Shown: positions 7,250 to 14,932 of the stretch, in pieces
Layout of the letters: every line of letters begins with the position of its first letter
Numbering within the stretch: the stretch's first letter is position 1
Assembly (NCBI GenBank): GCA_964597685.1
Contig: CAZQZC010000043.1
Span: 1-18,775 of the forward strand
DNA length: 18,775 bases
Source: JBCBTJ01 sp964597685
GTDB lineage: Bacteria > Pseudomonadota > Alphaproteobacteria > Caulobacterales > Hyphomonadaceae
Direction of reading: 5' to 3'
Notes under the pieces: generated by a model
Seen by the model: only the letters and a program-made list of their open reading frames with translations
Databases searched by the model: none
What the model was told of the DNA's origin: nothing
Made by a program: the position numbers and the translations under genes

Positions 7250-8707
7250 ATCTCGACGGACGGTCCTAATCTTATTTGGTTCCGCAACGACCTTCGTCTG
7301 TCGGAGAACCCTGCGCTCAATGCCGCGGCGGCTGGCGGTACGCCCGTCATTGCGGTCTTTGTGCTGGACGACGGCAGCGAGGAGCTCCGGCCGCTTGGCG
7401 GCGCGTCGAAGTGGTGGCTCGACAAGTCGCTTCGCGCGTTATCAACGCAGATCGAGGCCAGGGGCGGCAGGCTCGTGCTCCGGCGTGGCGGGGCGCGCGA
7501 AGTCATTGCAAATCTCGTGAACGAGACCGGCGCATCCGGCGTTTTCTGGAACAGGCGTTACGCCGAACCCGAGCGCGAGATGGATACTCAGATCAAAGAG
7601 GCGCTGAAGCGAGACAATGTCGTAGCGGAGAGCTTCAATGGGAGCCTGCTCACCGAGCCCTGGGCGACCAAGACCAATTCCGGCGGATACTACCGGGTGT
7701 TCACCCCCTATTGGCGGGCGCTGAGGGCCAAATACACGCCGCCAGAACCAAACGACCCAGAGATCAACTTCGCCGGGGATAAGCTTACGAGCGACCACAT
7801 CGACGATTGGGCGCTGCACCCAAGCACCCCGGATTGGTCCGCCGGTTTAAACGAGGCCTGGACTCCTGGCGAAGCCGGCGCCGCAGCTCGCCTTGAAAGG
7901 TTCCTGGACGGCCCTGTCAGCGACTATGACGAGCATCGAAACCGCCCCGACATGGTAACATCGACATCCGGTCTATCGCCGCACCTTCGGTGGGGCGAAA
8001 TCAGCCCGGTTCAAATATGGCGGGCGACGCTCGATCGGCTCCAAACCGGCGACATCGCCGCCGACGGGGCCTGGACATTCCTTTCGGAGATCGCATGGCG
8101 GGAATTCTCCTACGCCCTGATGTATTACAATCCGAACCTCGCTTCGGAAAACTATAATTCCGATTTCAATCACATGCCGTGGCGCGACGACGCCGAGGCG
8201 CTCCAGCGCTGGCGGCGCGGACTAACGGGCTTTCCCATAGTCGACGCTGGCATGCGTCAGCTTTGGACAACCGGGTGGATGCACAACCGCGTTCGCATGA
8301 TCGTGGCGTCCTTTTTGACCAAGCACCTGCTAATAGATTGGCGGCGCGGCGAAGATTGGTTCTGGGACACGTTGGTCGACGCCGATCCGGCCTCCAACTC
8401 AGCCAGCTGGCAATGGACTGCAGGCTCAGGCGCCGACGCGGCCCCCTATTTCCGCGTGTTCAATCCGATAACGCAAGGACAGAAGTTCGATCCAGAAGGC
8501 GCCTACACGCTTCGCTGGCTTCCGGAGCTGAAAGACGTCCCGACCAAGCACCTGTTCTCTCCCTGGGAATGCCCGGCGTCCCAACTTGAAGCCGCCGGCG
8601 TGGTGTTAGGCGCGGATTATCCCGAGCCGATGATTGAGCACAAAGCCGGGCGCGAACGCGCCTTGGCGGCATACGAAACACTGAAAGAAAGACGAGACGC
8701 CGCATGA
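7250..8707 (+). CDS. phrB: Class I deoxyribodipyrimidine photolyase (CPD photolyase)
   Basis: Flavoprotein that splits cyclobutane pyrimidine dimers with blue light. Seen: an N-terminal antenna-type alpha/beta domain beginning LIWFRNDLRLSENPAL (residues 8-23); VFTPYWRA in the linker region; and a helical FAD domain with WREFSYALMYYNPN, FPIVDAGMRQLWTTGWMHNR, WFWDTLVDADPAS and SASWQWTAGSGADAAPYFR. The last contains the proximal Trp of the electron-transfer triad near 387. 485 residues, a normal length. Start problem: the frame is closed by TGA at 7208-7210 and contains no ATG, GTG or TTG until GTG at 7361, which would remove the whole first Rossmann strand. The best start is ATC at 7250, eight bases after GAGGGAG. 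The gene heads a four-gene operon and its TGA overlaps the next ATG. Confidence 0.92.
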   Translation: MSTDGPNLIWFRNDLRLSENPALNAAAAGGTPVIAVFVLDDGSEELRPLGGASKWWLDKSLRALSTQIEARGGRLVLRRGGAREVIANLVNETGASGVFWNRRYAEPEREMDTQIKEALKRDNVVAESFNGSLLTEPWATKTNSGGYYRVFTPYWRALRAKYTPPEPNDPEINFAGDKLTSDHIDDWALHPSTPDWSAGLNEAWTPGEAGAAARLERFLDGPVSDYDEHRNRPDMVTSTSGLSPHLRWGEISPVQIWRATLDRLQTGDIAADGAWTFLSEIAWREFSYALMYYNPNLASENYNSDFNHMPWRDDAEALQRWRRGLTGFPIVDAGMRQLWTTGWMHNRVRMIVASFLTKHLLIDWRRGEDWFWDTLVDADPASNSASWQWTAGSGADAAPYFRVFNPITQGQKFDPEGAYTLRWLPELKDVPTKHLFSPWECPASQLEAAGVVLGADYPEPMIEHKAGRERALAAYETLKERRDAA

Positions 8708-10017
8708 AAATCGCTGTGATTGGATCGGGTATCAGCGGGATGTCCGCCGCCTGGGCCCTGCGCCATAGAGCCGACGTCGCACTGTTCGAAGCCCGCGGCC
8801 GCGCTGGCGGGCACGCGCATACGATGGACATCGATTATGATGGACGTTCGATCTCGGTCGATGTCGGCTTTATCGTCTACAACGCTCTCAATTATCCGAA
8901 CCTCATCGGCTTGTTAGACGCCCTTGGCGTTGAGACAAAGCCAAGCGACATGAGCTTCGCCGTCAGCGACCCAGAAGGTTTCGAATGGTCTTCAAACGCG
9001 CGCGGCCTCTTCGCCTGGAAGCGGAACCTGGTTAATCCGCGCTTCCATAGATTGCTGCGGGATATTTTGCGGTTCAACGATGTCGCCCGGGCGGAGGTCG
9101 ACGCCGGCCAGCCAATCACGCAAACGCTCGGCGAGTGGCTCGGCAGCCGCGGTTTCGACGAGACCTTTCGACGAGGCTACATCTTGCCGATGGGCGCAGC
9201 GATATGGTCGACGCCGGAAGACCGCATGCTCGACTATCCTGCGCAGAGCTTCTTCAATTTCTTTCAGAACCACCGCCTGATGCACCGCGAGAGACCCCAC
9301 TGGCGCACAGTCTCCGGCGGCAGTCGCCGCTACGTCGACGCGATTTCCGCAGATCTGGGGTCAAGGCTTCGCCTGAACACGCAGATCGAACGGGTAGGCA
9401 AGGCCGACAATGGCGTTGTGGTCCAGACCTCCGACGGCGCCCCTGAAGTCTTCGACCACGTCATTCTAGCCTGTCACTCGGATCAGTCAGCTCGGCTTCT
9501 GGACCCGTCATTTGCGGCGCGGAAGTTCCTGCTCGGCGGTGTGCGTTACCGCCCAAACAACATTTACCTCCATCGAGACCGTTCGCTGATGCCAAAGCGC
9601 CGCGCGGCCTGGGCGTCTTGGAATGTTCTGAAGCAAGGCGGATCCGACATTTGCCTAACTTATTGGATGAACAGGCTGCAAGGCATCGACGATGACACGC
9701 CCTTGTTCGTGACACTCAACCCTGAAACGCCCCCCCGCGAGGATTTGACCTTTGCCTCCTTTGAGTTCGATCATCCGCAATTCGACGCCGCCGCAGAAGC
9801 CGCAGTGCGCGCGCTGAAGGGCGACAATGGCCGTGACGGCCTTTGGCTCGCGGGCGCTTGGATGGGGTCGGGGTTTCATGAGGACGGTCTGAAGTCCGGG
9901 CTGGAGCCGGCGCTGTCGCTTGGAGGCGAAGTCCCCTGGACGGTCGAAGGCGTGCAGATCAAACCTGTGCCGGAGCGCGCGGCGGCGCCGGTCCAGCGGG
10001 CAGTTTCAATGCGATGA
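8704..10017 (+). CDS. FAD-dependent amine-oxidase-like oxidoreductase (COG2907, UfaD-like)
   Basis: A 437-residue FAD enzyme with an N-terminal Rossmann motif (IAVIGSGISGMSAAWAL, residues 3-19), a family-typical EARGRAGGHAHT (about 29-40) and a C-terminal flavin motif LWLAGAWMGSGFHEDGL. This is the COG2907 type whose R. sphaeroides member (RSP_1091, UfaD as I recall) desaturates an 11-methyl phospholipid acyl chain on the way to furan fatty acids. By family and context I predict a membrane-lipid desaturase rather than an amine oxidase. The ATG at 8704 overlaps the photolyase stop (ATGA), and its own TGA overlaps the ATG of the DUF1365 gene, so all three are translationally coupled. The substrate is inferred, not shown by the sequence. 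Confidence 0.88.
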   Translation: MKIAVIGSGISGMSAAWALRHRADVALFEARGRAGGHAHTMDIDYDGRSISVDVGFIVYNALNYPNLIGLLDALGVETKPSDMSFAVSDPEGFEWSSNARGLFAWKRNLVNPRFHRLLRDILRFNDVARAEVDAGQPITQTLGEWLGSRGFDETFRRGYILPMGAAIWSTPEDRMLDYPAQSFFNFFQNHRLMHRERPHWRTVSGGSRRYVDAISADLGSRLRLNTQIERVGKADNGVVVQTSDGAPEVFDHVILACHSDQSARLLDPSFAARKFLLGGVRYRPNNIYLHRDRSLMPKRRAAWASWNVLKQGGSDICLTYWMNRLQGIDDDTPLFVTLNPETPPREDLTFASFEFDHPQFDAAAEAAVRALKGDNGRDGLWLAGAWMGSGFHEDGLKSGLEPALSLGGEVPWTVEGVQIKPVPERAAAPVQRAVSMR

Positions 10018-10820
10018 GCGTCAACGCCCTCTCTCCATCCCTACGCCAGTTTAGAGGGCGGACGACGCATGTGCGTCATGTCCCCTTCGAGCGACGCTTC
10101 AGCTATCGGCTATTCATGATCGACGTCGACATCGACAGACTGGATGAGGCTAACGCCCAAACGCGCTTGCTTTCGATCAATAAGCCCAATCTCTATTCCT
10201 TTTATCAGCGAGACCATGGTCGTCGCGACGGTAATCCATTGAGGCCTTGGGCCGAAGACAAGTTTCGATCGGCCGGCGTGAACGTCGACGGCGGCGCAAT
10301 CAGATTAGCGACGTTTCCAAGACACTGGGGCTACAGGTTCGCCCCGTTGTCGCTATGGTTCGGATTCGGCGACGACCATGACCTTCGTGGCGTCATTTAT
10401 GAGGTGAACAACACGTTCGGCGAGACGCACAATTATGTCGCGAAAACCGAGGGCGGATGCAGCAAGCATGAGTCCGACAAGCGCTTTCATGTCTCCCCAT
10501 TCTTTGACGTGACGGGCAAGTACCGCTTCACCGTCCATGCACCCGAAGACACAATGAGCGTCGTCGTTGAGAGTCGCGAGAATGGCGCGCCCGTTCATAT
10601 GGCGAACATCAGAGCGCGCGCCGTGCCGGCGACCAGTGCAAATTTCGCCCGCGCCGCAATGTCGATGCCGTTTTCGAGCCTTGGCGTCACCGCTGGCATC
10701 CATTGGGAGGCGCTGCGGATATGGAGACGTGGTGCTGGCTATCGCCCGAAACCGACGCCTCCATCGGAGGACCTGACGATCGCCGCACCGCTTGGAAAAG
10801 GCGTAGTGAGTGAGTCATAG
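10014..10820 (+). CDS. DUF1365 family protein (UfaO-like)
   Basis: A 268-residue soluble protein of DUF1365 (COG3496). Seen: THVRHVPFERRFSYRLFMID (residues 18-37), YSFYQRDHG near 62-70, LATFPRHWGYRFAPLSLWF (about 97-115), the hallmark EVNNTFGETHNY (about 130-141) and RFHVSPFFDVTG (about 156-167). The conserved His residues could hold a metal (inference). DUF1365 genes nearly always follow a COG2907 oxidoreductase and precede a CFA-type methyltransferase. In the furan fatty acid pathway a DUF1365-type protein is, as I recall, UfaO, needed for O2-dependent ring formation. The 5-prime end overlaps the oxidoreductase (ATGA) and the 3-prime end overlaps the likely GTG start of the methyltransferase by 11 bases. 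Confidence 0.88.
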   Translation: MSVNALSPSLRQFRGRTTHVRHVPFERRFSYRLFMIDVDIDRLDEANAQTRLLSINKPNLYSFYQRDHGRRDGNPLRPWAEDKFRSAGVNVDGGAIRLATFPRHWGYRFAPLSLWFGFGDDHDLRGVIYEVNNTFGETHNYVAKTEGGCSKHESDKRFHVSPFFDVTGKYRFTVHAPEDTMSVVVESRENGAPVHMANIRARAVPATSANFARAAMSMPFSSLGVTAGIHWEALRIWRRGAGYRPKPTPPSEDLTIAAPLGKGVVSES

Positions 10821-12042
10821 TGTACTTATGATCCCAGCGTCCGTCAGCACCTTGCGCCAACTCAAGAATGTTCCGACCGTCTTTCGGCTCGCCGGCTTCG
10901 CCTTGCTTGGAGCCCATAAGGGCCGGCTTGAAATGGCGACGCCCGACGGCCGGGTCGTGGTCTTCGACCATGGCGAACCTGGAGCCCGCGCCCGCGTCGA
11001 TTTGCGCGACTTCACGGCGATCAGACGAGCCGCAGCGGGCGGCGATATCGGCTTTGCGGAATCGTACATGGACGGGGAATGGTCGACACCGGATTTGACC
11101 GCCGTTCTAGAATTCTTCTCGGACAATTTCGAGGCCACAGGCCGCTTCGCAATCGGCGGTCGGATCGCCAAGTGGAGCAACCTCATCCGCCATTTTTTCA
11201 ACCGAAATACCCGGGAAGGCGCAAAGCGGAACATCCACGCCCATTACGACCTCGGAAACGAGTTTTACGCGCGCTGGCTGGATCCCAGCATGACCTATTC
11301 GTCTGCGTTGTTTGAAAGCCCCAACACATCGCTGGAGCATGGCCAGGCGGCCAAATACGCCGCGATTGCCGACTCTCTTCAGCTCGGACCGAGTTCGAGC
11401 GTGCTTGAAATCGGCTGTGGGTGGGGCGGCTTCGCGGAGTTCGCGGCAAAAACCCGCGGCTCCAAAGTTACATGTCTGACAATCTCCGAAGCGCAGCGCG
11501 ACTTCGCTGTCGAGCGCATGGCCAGGCAAGGTTTATCCGACCGGGTCGACATTCGCCTTGAGGATTATCGCGACCATCGCGGCGAATACGACGGCGTTGC
11601 ATCCATTGAGATGTTCGAAGCCGTCGGCGAGACGTATTGGCCAAGCTATTTCGACAAGATCGCAGAAGTCCTGAAAAGCGGCGGCAAAGCGGCGCTTCAA
11701 ATTATCACAATCCACGAAGAAATTTTTGAAGCCTATCGGCGCCGGACCGATTTCATCCAGCGCTACATTTTTCCGGGCGGCATGCTTCCCAGCGAGTCGA
11801 CGCTGCGCCAAAGCGTGCACCAAGCGTCGTTAAGGTATGACGGCGCACGCCTGTTTGGTCTGGATTACGCACGAACGCTCAAGGAGTGGCATAGGAGCTT
11901 CAACCACGCCTGGGACGACATCGCCGCCATGGGCTTCGATTTGCCGTTCAAACGGATGTGGGAATTTTACCTCAGCTATTGCGAAGCGGGCTTTAAAACC
12001 GGGCGCATCAATGTCGGCCAGTTCGCGCTCTCTAAGACTTAA
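10810..12042 (+). CDS. Cyclopropane-fatty-acyl-phospholipid synthase family methyltransferase (UfaM-like)
   Basis: SAM-dependent methyltransferase that modifies double bonds of membrane phospholipid acyl chains; 410 residues. Seen: an N-terminal lipid-binding domain (1-125), HAHYDLGNEFYARWLDPSMTY, the SAM motif VLEIGCGWGGFAEFA starting near 198, the CLTISEAQ loop, IEMFEAVGETYWPSYF, and a C-terminal WEFYLSYCEAGFKTGRINVG with the conserved Cys near 390. Differences from E. coli Cfa by eye: the bicarbonate ligand Cys139 is Ser (TYSSALF) and His266 is Gln (ALQIITI). This is consistent with a methylating paralogue rather than a true cyclopropane synthase. The GTG at 10810 (overlapping DUF1365) and the ATG at 10828 are both possible starts. 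The stop TAA abuts the convergent photolyase stop with no base between. Confidence 0.9.
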   Translation: MSHSVLMIPASVSTLRQLKNVPTVFRLAGFALLGAHKGRLEMATPDGRVVVFDHGEPGARARVDLRDFTAIRRAAAGGDIGFAESYMDGEWSTPDLTAVLEFFSDNFEATGRFAIGGRIAKWSNLIRHFFNRNTREGAKRNIHAHYDLGNEFYARWLDPSMTYSSALFESPNTSLEHGQAAKYAAIADSLQLGPSSSVLEIGCGWGGFAEFAAKTRGSKVTCLTISEAQRDFAVERMARQGLSDRVDIRLEDYRDHRGEYDGVASIEMFEAVGETYWPSYFDKIAEVLKSGGKAALQIITIHEEIFEAYRRRTDFIQRYIFPGGMLPSESTLRQSVHQASLRYDGARLFGLDYARTLKEWHRSFNHAWDDIAAMGFDLPFKRMWEFYLSYCEAGFKTGRINVGQFALSKT

Positions 12043-13584
12043 TCAGGTTTGCTGGGATGCGCCGACGCGCTCCAAGAAACGCGCCGCATCCGCGCGTTGA
12101 GCCTCCAGTTCCGACGGGTCCTTCTTGTTCAAGTTTTTCAACACCAGCCCAAGTCTCGGATTGTTCGACAGCCGCTTTTCGTTCCGCGATAGAAAATCCC
12201 AATAAAGATAATTGAAAGGACACGCGGTCGGCCCGGTTTTCGCTTTCACGTCATACCGGCACGACCGGCAATAATCCGACATGCGATTGATGTAAGCGCC
12301 GCTGGCCGCGTACGGCTTGCTCGCCATGATCCCGCCGTCGGCATAGATCGCCATCCCATGCGTGTTGGGCAACTCGACCCATTCATAAGCGTCGAGATAG
12401 ACGGACAAATACCAATTATTGATCTCGTCGGGGCGCACGCCCGCCAACAGCGCGAAGTTTCCGGTCACCATGAGACGCTGGATGTGATGGGCGTAGGCGT
12501 GGCGTTTTGTTTGACCGATTGCGTCGGCCATGCAGACCATGTCGGTGTCGCCCGTCCAATAAAAGTCCGGCAACGCCCGATCGGCGCCGAGCGCATTTAG
12601 AGACTTGTAACCCGGCATTTTCAGCCAGTAGATCCCACGAACATATTCCCGCCACCCGATGATCTGGCGAATGAAGCCCTCAACGGCGTTGAGGGGCGCG
12701 CGCCCTTCTGTCCAAGCCGTTTCCGCGCGTCGACACGCCTCAAGCGGATCTAACAGGCCGCAATTGAGGTACATCGAGATAAGCGAATGCCACAGCCAAG
12801 GTTCACCCTTCGCCATGGCGTCTTGATAATCGCCGAAGCCCGGTAGGATCTCGCCGATGAAATCATCGAGCGCCTGTGCGGCGCCGCTTCGGGTGGTGGC
12901 GAATCCAAAGGGCTCGAGATCGCCGAAGTGATCGTCGAACAATTCTTCAACGTCGTTAATCGCCTCTTTTGCAACCGCGTTCGGCTCCAGGTGCATTCGG
13001 GGCGGCGGCGTTACCGACCTTGGCAGGCTTTTGCGATTGTCTTGGTCGTAATTCCACTGCCCGCCAGCAGGCTCGTCGCCATCCATCAATAGCCCGGTCT
13101 TGCGTCTCATCTCGCGGTAGAAATACTCCATTCTCAGAGATTTGCGCCCGTGCGCCCAATTGGCGAAGTCCTCGGTCGAGCAGACGAACCTGTCGTCTTC
13201 GAGCAGATCCACCGGCCGGCCCAGACGATTAGGCCAAGAGATCATTTGATCCAGCAATCGCCACTCGCCGGGCTTGACCACGACCAACCGATCGAGCGTC
13301 TCGTCGTCCTTGAACGCGCGCGAAACCTCGCGTTCGAGATCGCCCGCGTTTTGCCTGTCGGTGATGCGGGTATAGCGTACGCGATACCCGGCGTGGCGAA
13401 GCTCGTCGCCGAAACCGCGCATCGCAGCGAATAGAAAGGCGATCTTTTTCTTGTGATGACGCACATAGGTCGCCTCAGCGGCGACCTCGGCCATCAAAAC
13501 CGTATCGTGATTTTTGTCGGCGCCGCGTAAACTCGCCATCGCCAGCGAGAGCTGGTCCCCCAGAATAAGTCGGAGCGCCGGCAA
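12043..13584 (-). CDS. FeS-type bacterial cryptochrome/(6-4) photolyase (FeS-BCP, PhrB/CryB type)
   Basis: FAD and [4Fe-4S] protein of the group containing A. tumefaciens PhrB, a (6-4) photolyase, and R. sphaeroides CryB. Seen: the N-terminal antenna domain opening LRLILGDQLS; MYFYREMRRKTGLLMDG-like core sequence (EYFYREMRRKTGLLM at 153-167); GWREYVRGIYWLKMPGY (310-326); HAYAHHIQRLMVTGNFALL (362-380); and cysteines C351, C439, C442 and C455. Their spacing is the same as the cluster ligands 350/438/441/454 I recall for PhrB, and the paired His 366/367 sit where PhrB has its catalytic His pair. Start: TTG at 13584 gives 513 residues and this matching register; an ATG at 13647 inside the upstream gene is possible but adds an unrelated extension. 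No clear ribosome binding site precedes the TTG. Third gene of the ChrR-like operon. Confidence 0.93.
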   Translation of the reverse strand: MPALRLILGDQLSLAMASLRGADKNHDTVLMAEVAAEATYVRHHKKKIAFLFAAMRGFGDELRHAGYRVRYTRITDRQNAGDLEREVSRAFKDDETLDRLVVVKPGEWRLLDQMISWPNRLGRPVDLLEDDRFVCSTEDFANWAHGRKSLRMEYFYREMRRKTGLLMDGDEPAGGQWNYDQDNRKSLPRSVTPPPRMHLEPNAVAKEAINDVEELFDDHFGDLEPFGFATTRSGAAQALDDFIGEILPGFGDYQDAMAKGEPWLWHSLISMYLNCGLLDPLEACRRAETAWTEGRAPLNAVEGFIRQIIGWREYVRGIYWLKMPGYKSLNALGADRALPDFYWTGDTDMVCMADAIGQTKRHAYAHHIQRLMVTGNFALLAGVRPDEINNWYLSVYLDAYEWVELPNTHGMAIYADGGIMASKPYAASGAYINRMSDYCRSCRYDVKAKTGPTACPFNYLYWDFLSRNEKRLSNNPRLGLVLKNLNKKDPSELEAQRADAARFLERVGASQQT

Positions 13585-13589
13585 CGCGC

Positions 13590-14264
13590 TTAATAAAGCG
13601 ACGTCAGGACATACTCGATGCTCTGGCCGCGAGCCTCGAAGGCGCATTTCACCCAACGGCCAGCGTCGTCATACCAAAGGTCAACATCGAGGTCAGCGGA
13701 CAACCTAAATCGTGTCGTCTCGACTGTCGCTCCGTCGATCTCCAAAATCTCACGCCCGATTTGCTCAGTCACGACCGGCATGATCTCGCCCGTTTCCGTC
13801 GACAAGATCGTCTCAGAGAAGATCTGCTCGATGTTCCAATGGCTGGATGGAATAATTTCTCCAGACGCAAGACCAGTTAAATCGCCGGCCCGAACGACTA
13901 AGTCGTCGTCCTGCTTCTCCGCCAGCACCCGGAACTTATCGCCGTCTTTAAGTGTCTTTGATTCCAGCTCGACCAAGCGGCCGTCGCTCCACGTCTCCGT
14001 CGAGTCATGACGGTATTTGAAGGGCGTGATCGGGCCAAACCGCACCGTCAGATCGATATCGTTCACAACGATCAATCGACCGTCGGGATCTTGTTTGAAT
14101 TGCAAGACATGACGCCCGAAAGGCTTGCCCTTTCGGAGAACGTCGAAGGCGATCACCTCGCCTCCGGAAGGAACCCAAGTCGGAATCTCGTCGATTGGAG
14201 AGCCTGTGTCGGCGACGGCGAAACCGGCGACAAAAAATCCGAGCGCAAGGCCTACGATCCGCAT
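13590..14264 (-). CDS. DUF6134 family secreted protein
   Basis: A 224-residue exported protein. Seen: a signal peptide MRIVGLALGFFVAGFAVA with likely cleavage before DTGSPID, then a beta-rich domain with the repeated family pattern VIAFDVLRKGKPFGRHVLQF, ITPFKYRHDSTETWSDGRLV and a C-terminal LWYDDAGRWVKCAFEARG. This matches DUF6134, a lipocalin-like periplasmic family of unknown function. The ATG at 14264 has GGGAGAA five to six bases upstream and lies 11 bases after the ChrR-like stop. The FeS-type photolyase follows five bases downstream. Co-transcription with stress genes suggests an envelope role in the same response, which is inference. Confidence 0.85.
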   Translation of the reverse strand: MRIVGLALGFFVAGFAVADTGSPIDEIPTWVPSGGEVIAFDVLRKGKPFGRHVLQFKQDPDGRLIVVNDIDLTVRFGPITPFKYRHDSTETWSDGRLVELESKTLKDGDKFRVLAEKQDDDLVVRAGDLTGLASGEIIPSSHWNIEQIFSETILSTETGEIMPVVTEQIGREILEIDGATVETTRFRLSADLDVDLWYDDAGRWVKCAFEARGQSIEYVLTSLY

Positions 14265-14275
14265 CCCACTTCTCC

Positions 14276-14833
14276 CTATAGTATCCAGAACCGGCCTTTT
14301 TCACGCGCGACGAAGCACACGCAATCCCCGTCGACAGCTCGTGGTTCGTGCCGTTCGCCGGGCGACAACAAGGCAATGTCGCCACGCTCGTATCGGCCGC
14401 GTCCGTCCTCGAAGGCGCCGCTGAGTACGACGGTCGCCTCGATGCAGCCATGGCCGTGGGACGGGGCCGACTGCCCTTCCTTGAGGCGCATAAACCGGCC
14501 GCCCTTAACGCCTGTCTTCGCATAGCCAACACCGGAGACGCCGGTGCGCCAAACAAGCTGAGAAAAATCCTCCGAGAGAAGATCGTCCGCTGTTCGATAA
14601 GTCGTGGGCGCCGTCTTCGTTCGCGTGGCGACGACAGGCCCGTCCTCAACAAATTCAAGCATCGCGCCGCCGACAACGCTCCAATCTAGCGACGACCGTT
14701 CGCCGTCCTCGCTTAGCTTAGCGTGGATGTCAGCGGCCAACGCCAGACCGCCCGACAGGTTCCCCGCAACATGGTCAAGCATGAAGGCGGTATAGGCGTC
14801 AGAGCGCGATTTATTCGATGTTTGCTGTTTCAC
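14276..14833 (-). CDS. ChrR-like cupin protein with degenerate anti-sigma zinc site
   Basis: A 185-residue protein aligning along its length with ChrR, the zinc-dependent anti-sigma factor that releases RpoE on singlet oxygen. The C-terminal cupin (about 100-180) keeps all metal ligands: HGH (H126, H128), E132 and H162, plus the CVC motif (C171, C173) that ChrR has at the same place. The N-terminal anti-sigma part, SDAYTAFMLDHVAGNLS, is recognisable and keeps His37. The two Cys of the zinc site are replaced (LSEDG: Ser41, Gly44), and no His precedes it where ChrR has one. It may therefore not hold a sigma factor. No sigma gene is adjacent. The GTG at 14833 is the start that preserves this homology; it lies only nine bases after the CGTA element. 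First gene of its operon. Confidence 0.85.
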   Translation of the reverse strand: MKQQTSNKSRSDAYTAFMLDHVAGNLSGGLALAADIHAKLSEDGERSSLDWSVVGGAMLEFVEDGPVVATRTKTAPTTYRTADDLLSEDFSQLVWRTGVSGVGYAKTGVKGGRFMRLKEGQSAPSHGHGCIEATVVLSGAFEDGRGRYERGDIALLSPGERHEPRAVDGDCVCFVAREKGRFWIL

Positions 14834-14842
14834 GTTCTTATT

Positions 14843-14868
14843 TACGCAGGCGCTTACGCTCTGGATCA
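14843..14868 (-). promoter_or_regulatory. ECF11 (RpoE/ChrR-type) sigma-E promoter for the ChrR-like operon
   Basis: On the minus strand TGATCC spans 14868-14863, followed by exactly 16 bases and CGTA at 14846-14843. Sequence and spacing are identical to the promoter at 7194. Only nine bases (AATAAGAAC) separate CGTA from the GTG start, so the message is probably leaderless or nearly so. It lies in the divergent region with cysK, so regulation may touch both directions. Confidence 0.8.
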
Positions 14869-14879
14869 CGCGTCGGCGC

Positions 14880-14908
14880 TTGAATAGGCGATCTGGCGCG
14901 CCTAGCCT
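14880..14908 (+). promoter_or_regulatory. Possible housekeeping promoter for cysK
   Basis: TTGAAT at 14880-14885, a 17-base spacer, then TAGCCT at 14903-14908, in front of the cysK operon. It is a weak match to the vegetative consensus (four of six and three of six) with the right spacing. It is the best candidate seen in the short gap. Confidence 0.25.
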
Positions 14909-14932
14909 CTGAGCGAAGCATAGGAGATTGAG

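Noticed and set aside
7233..7520. Frame starting at GTG 7233 as the photolyase start
   Set aside because: It is in a different frame from the photolyase domains and yields an unrelated Arg-rich peptide; a frameshift would be needed.
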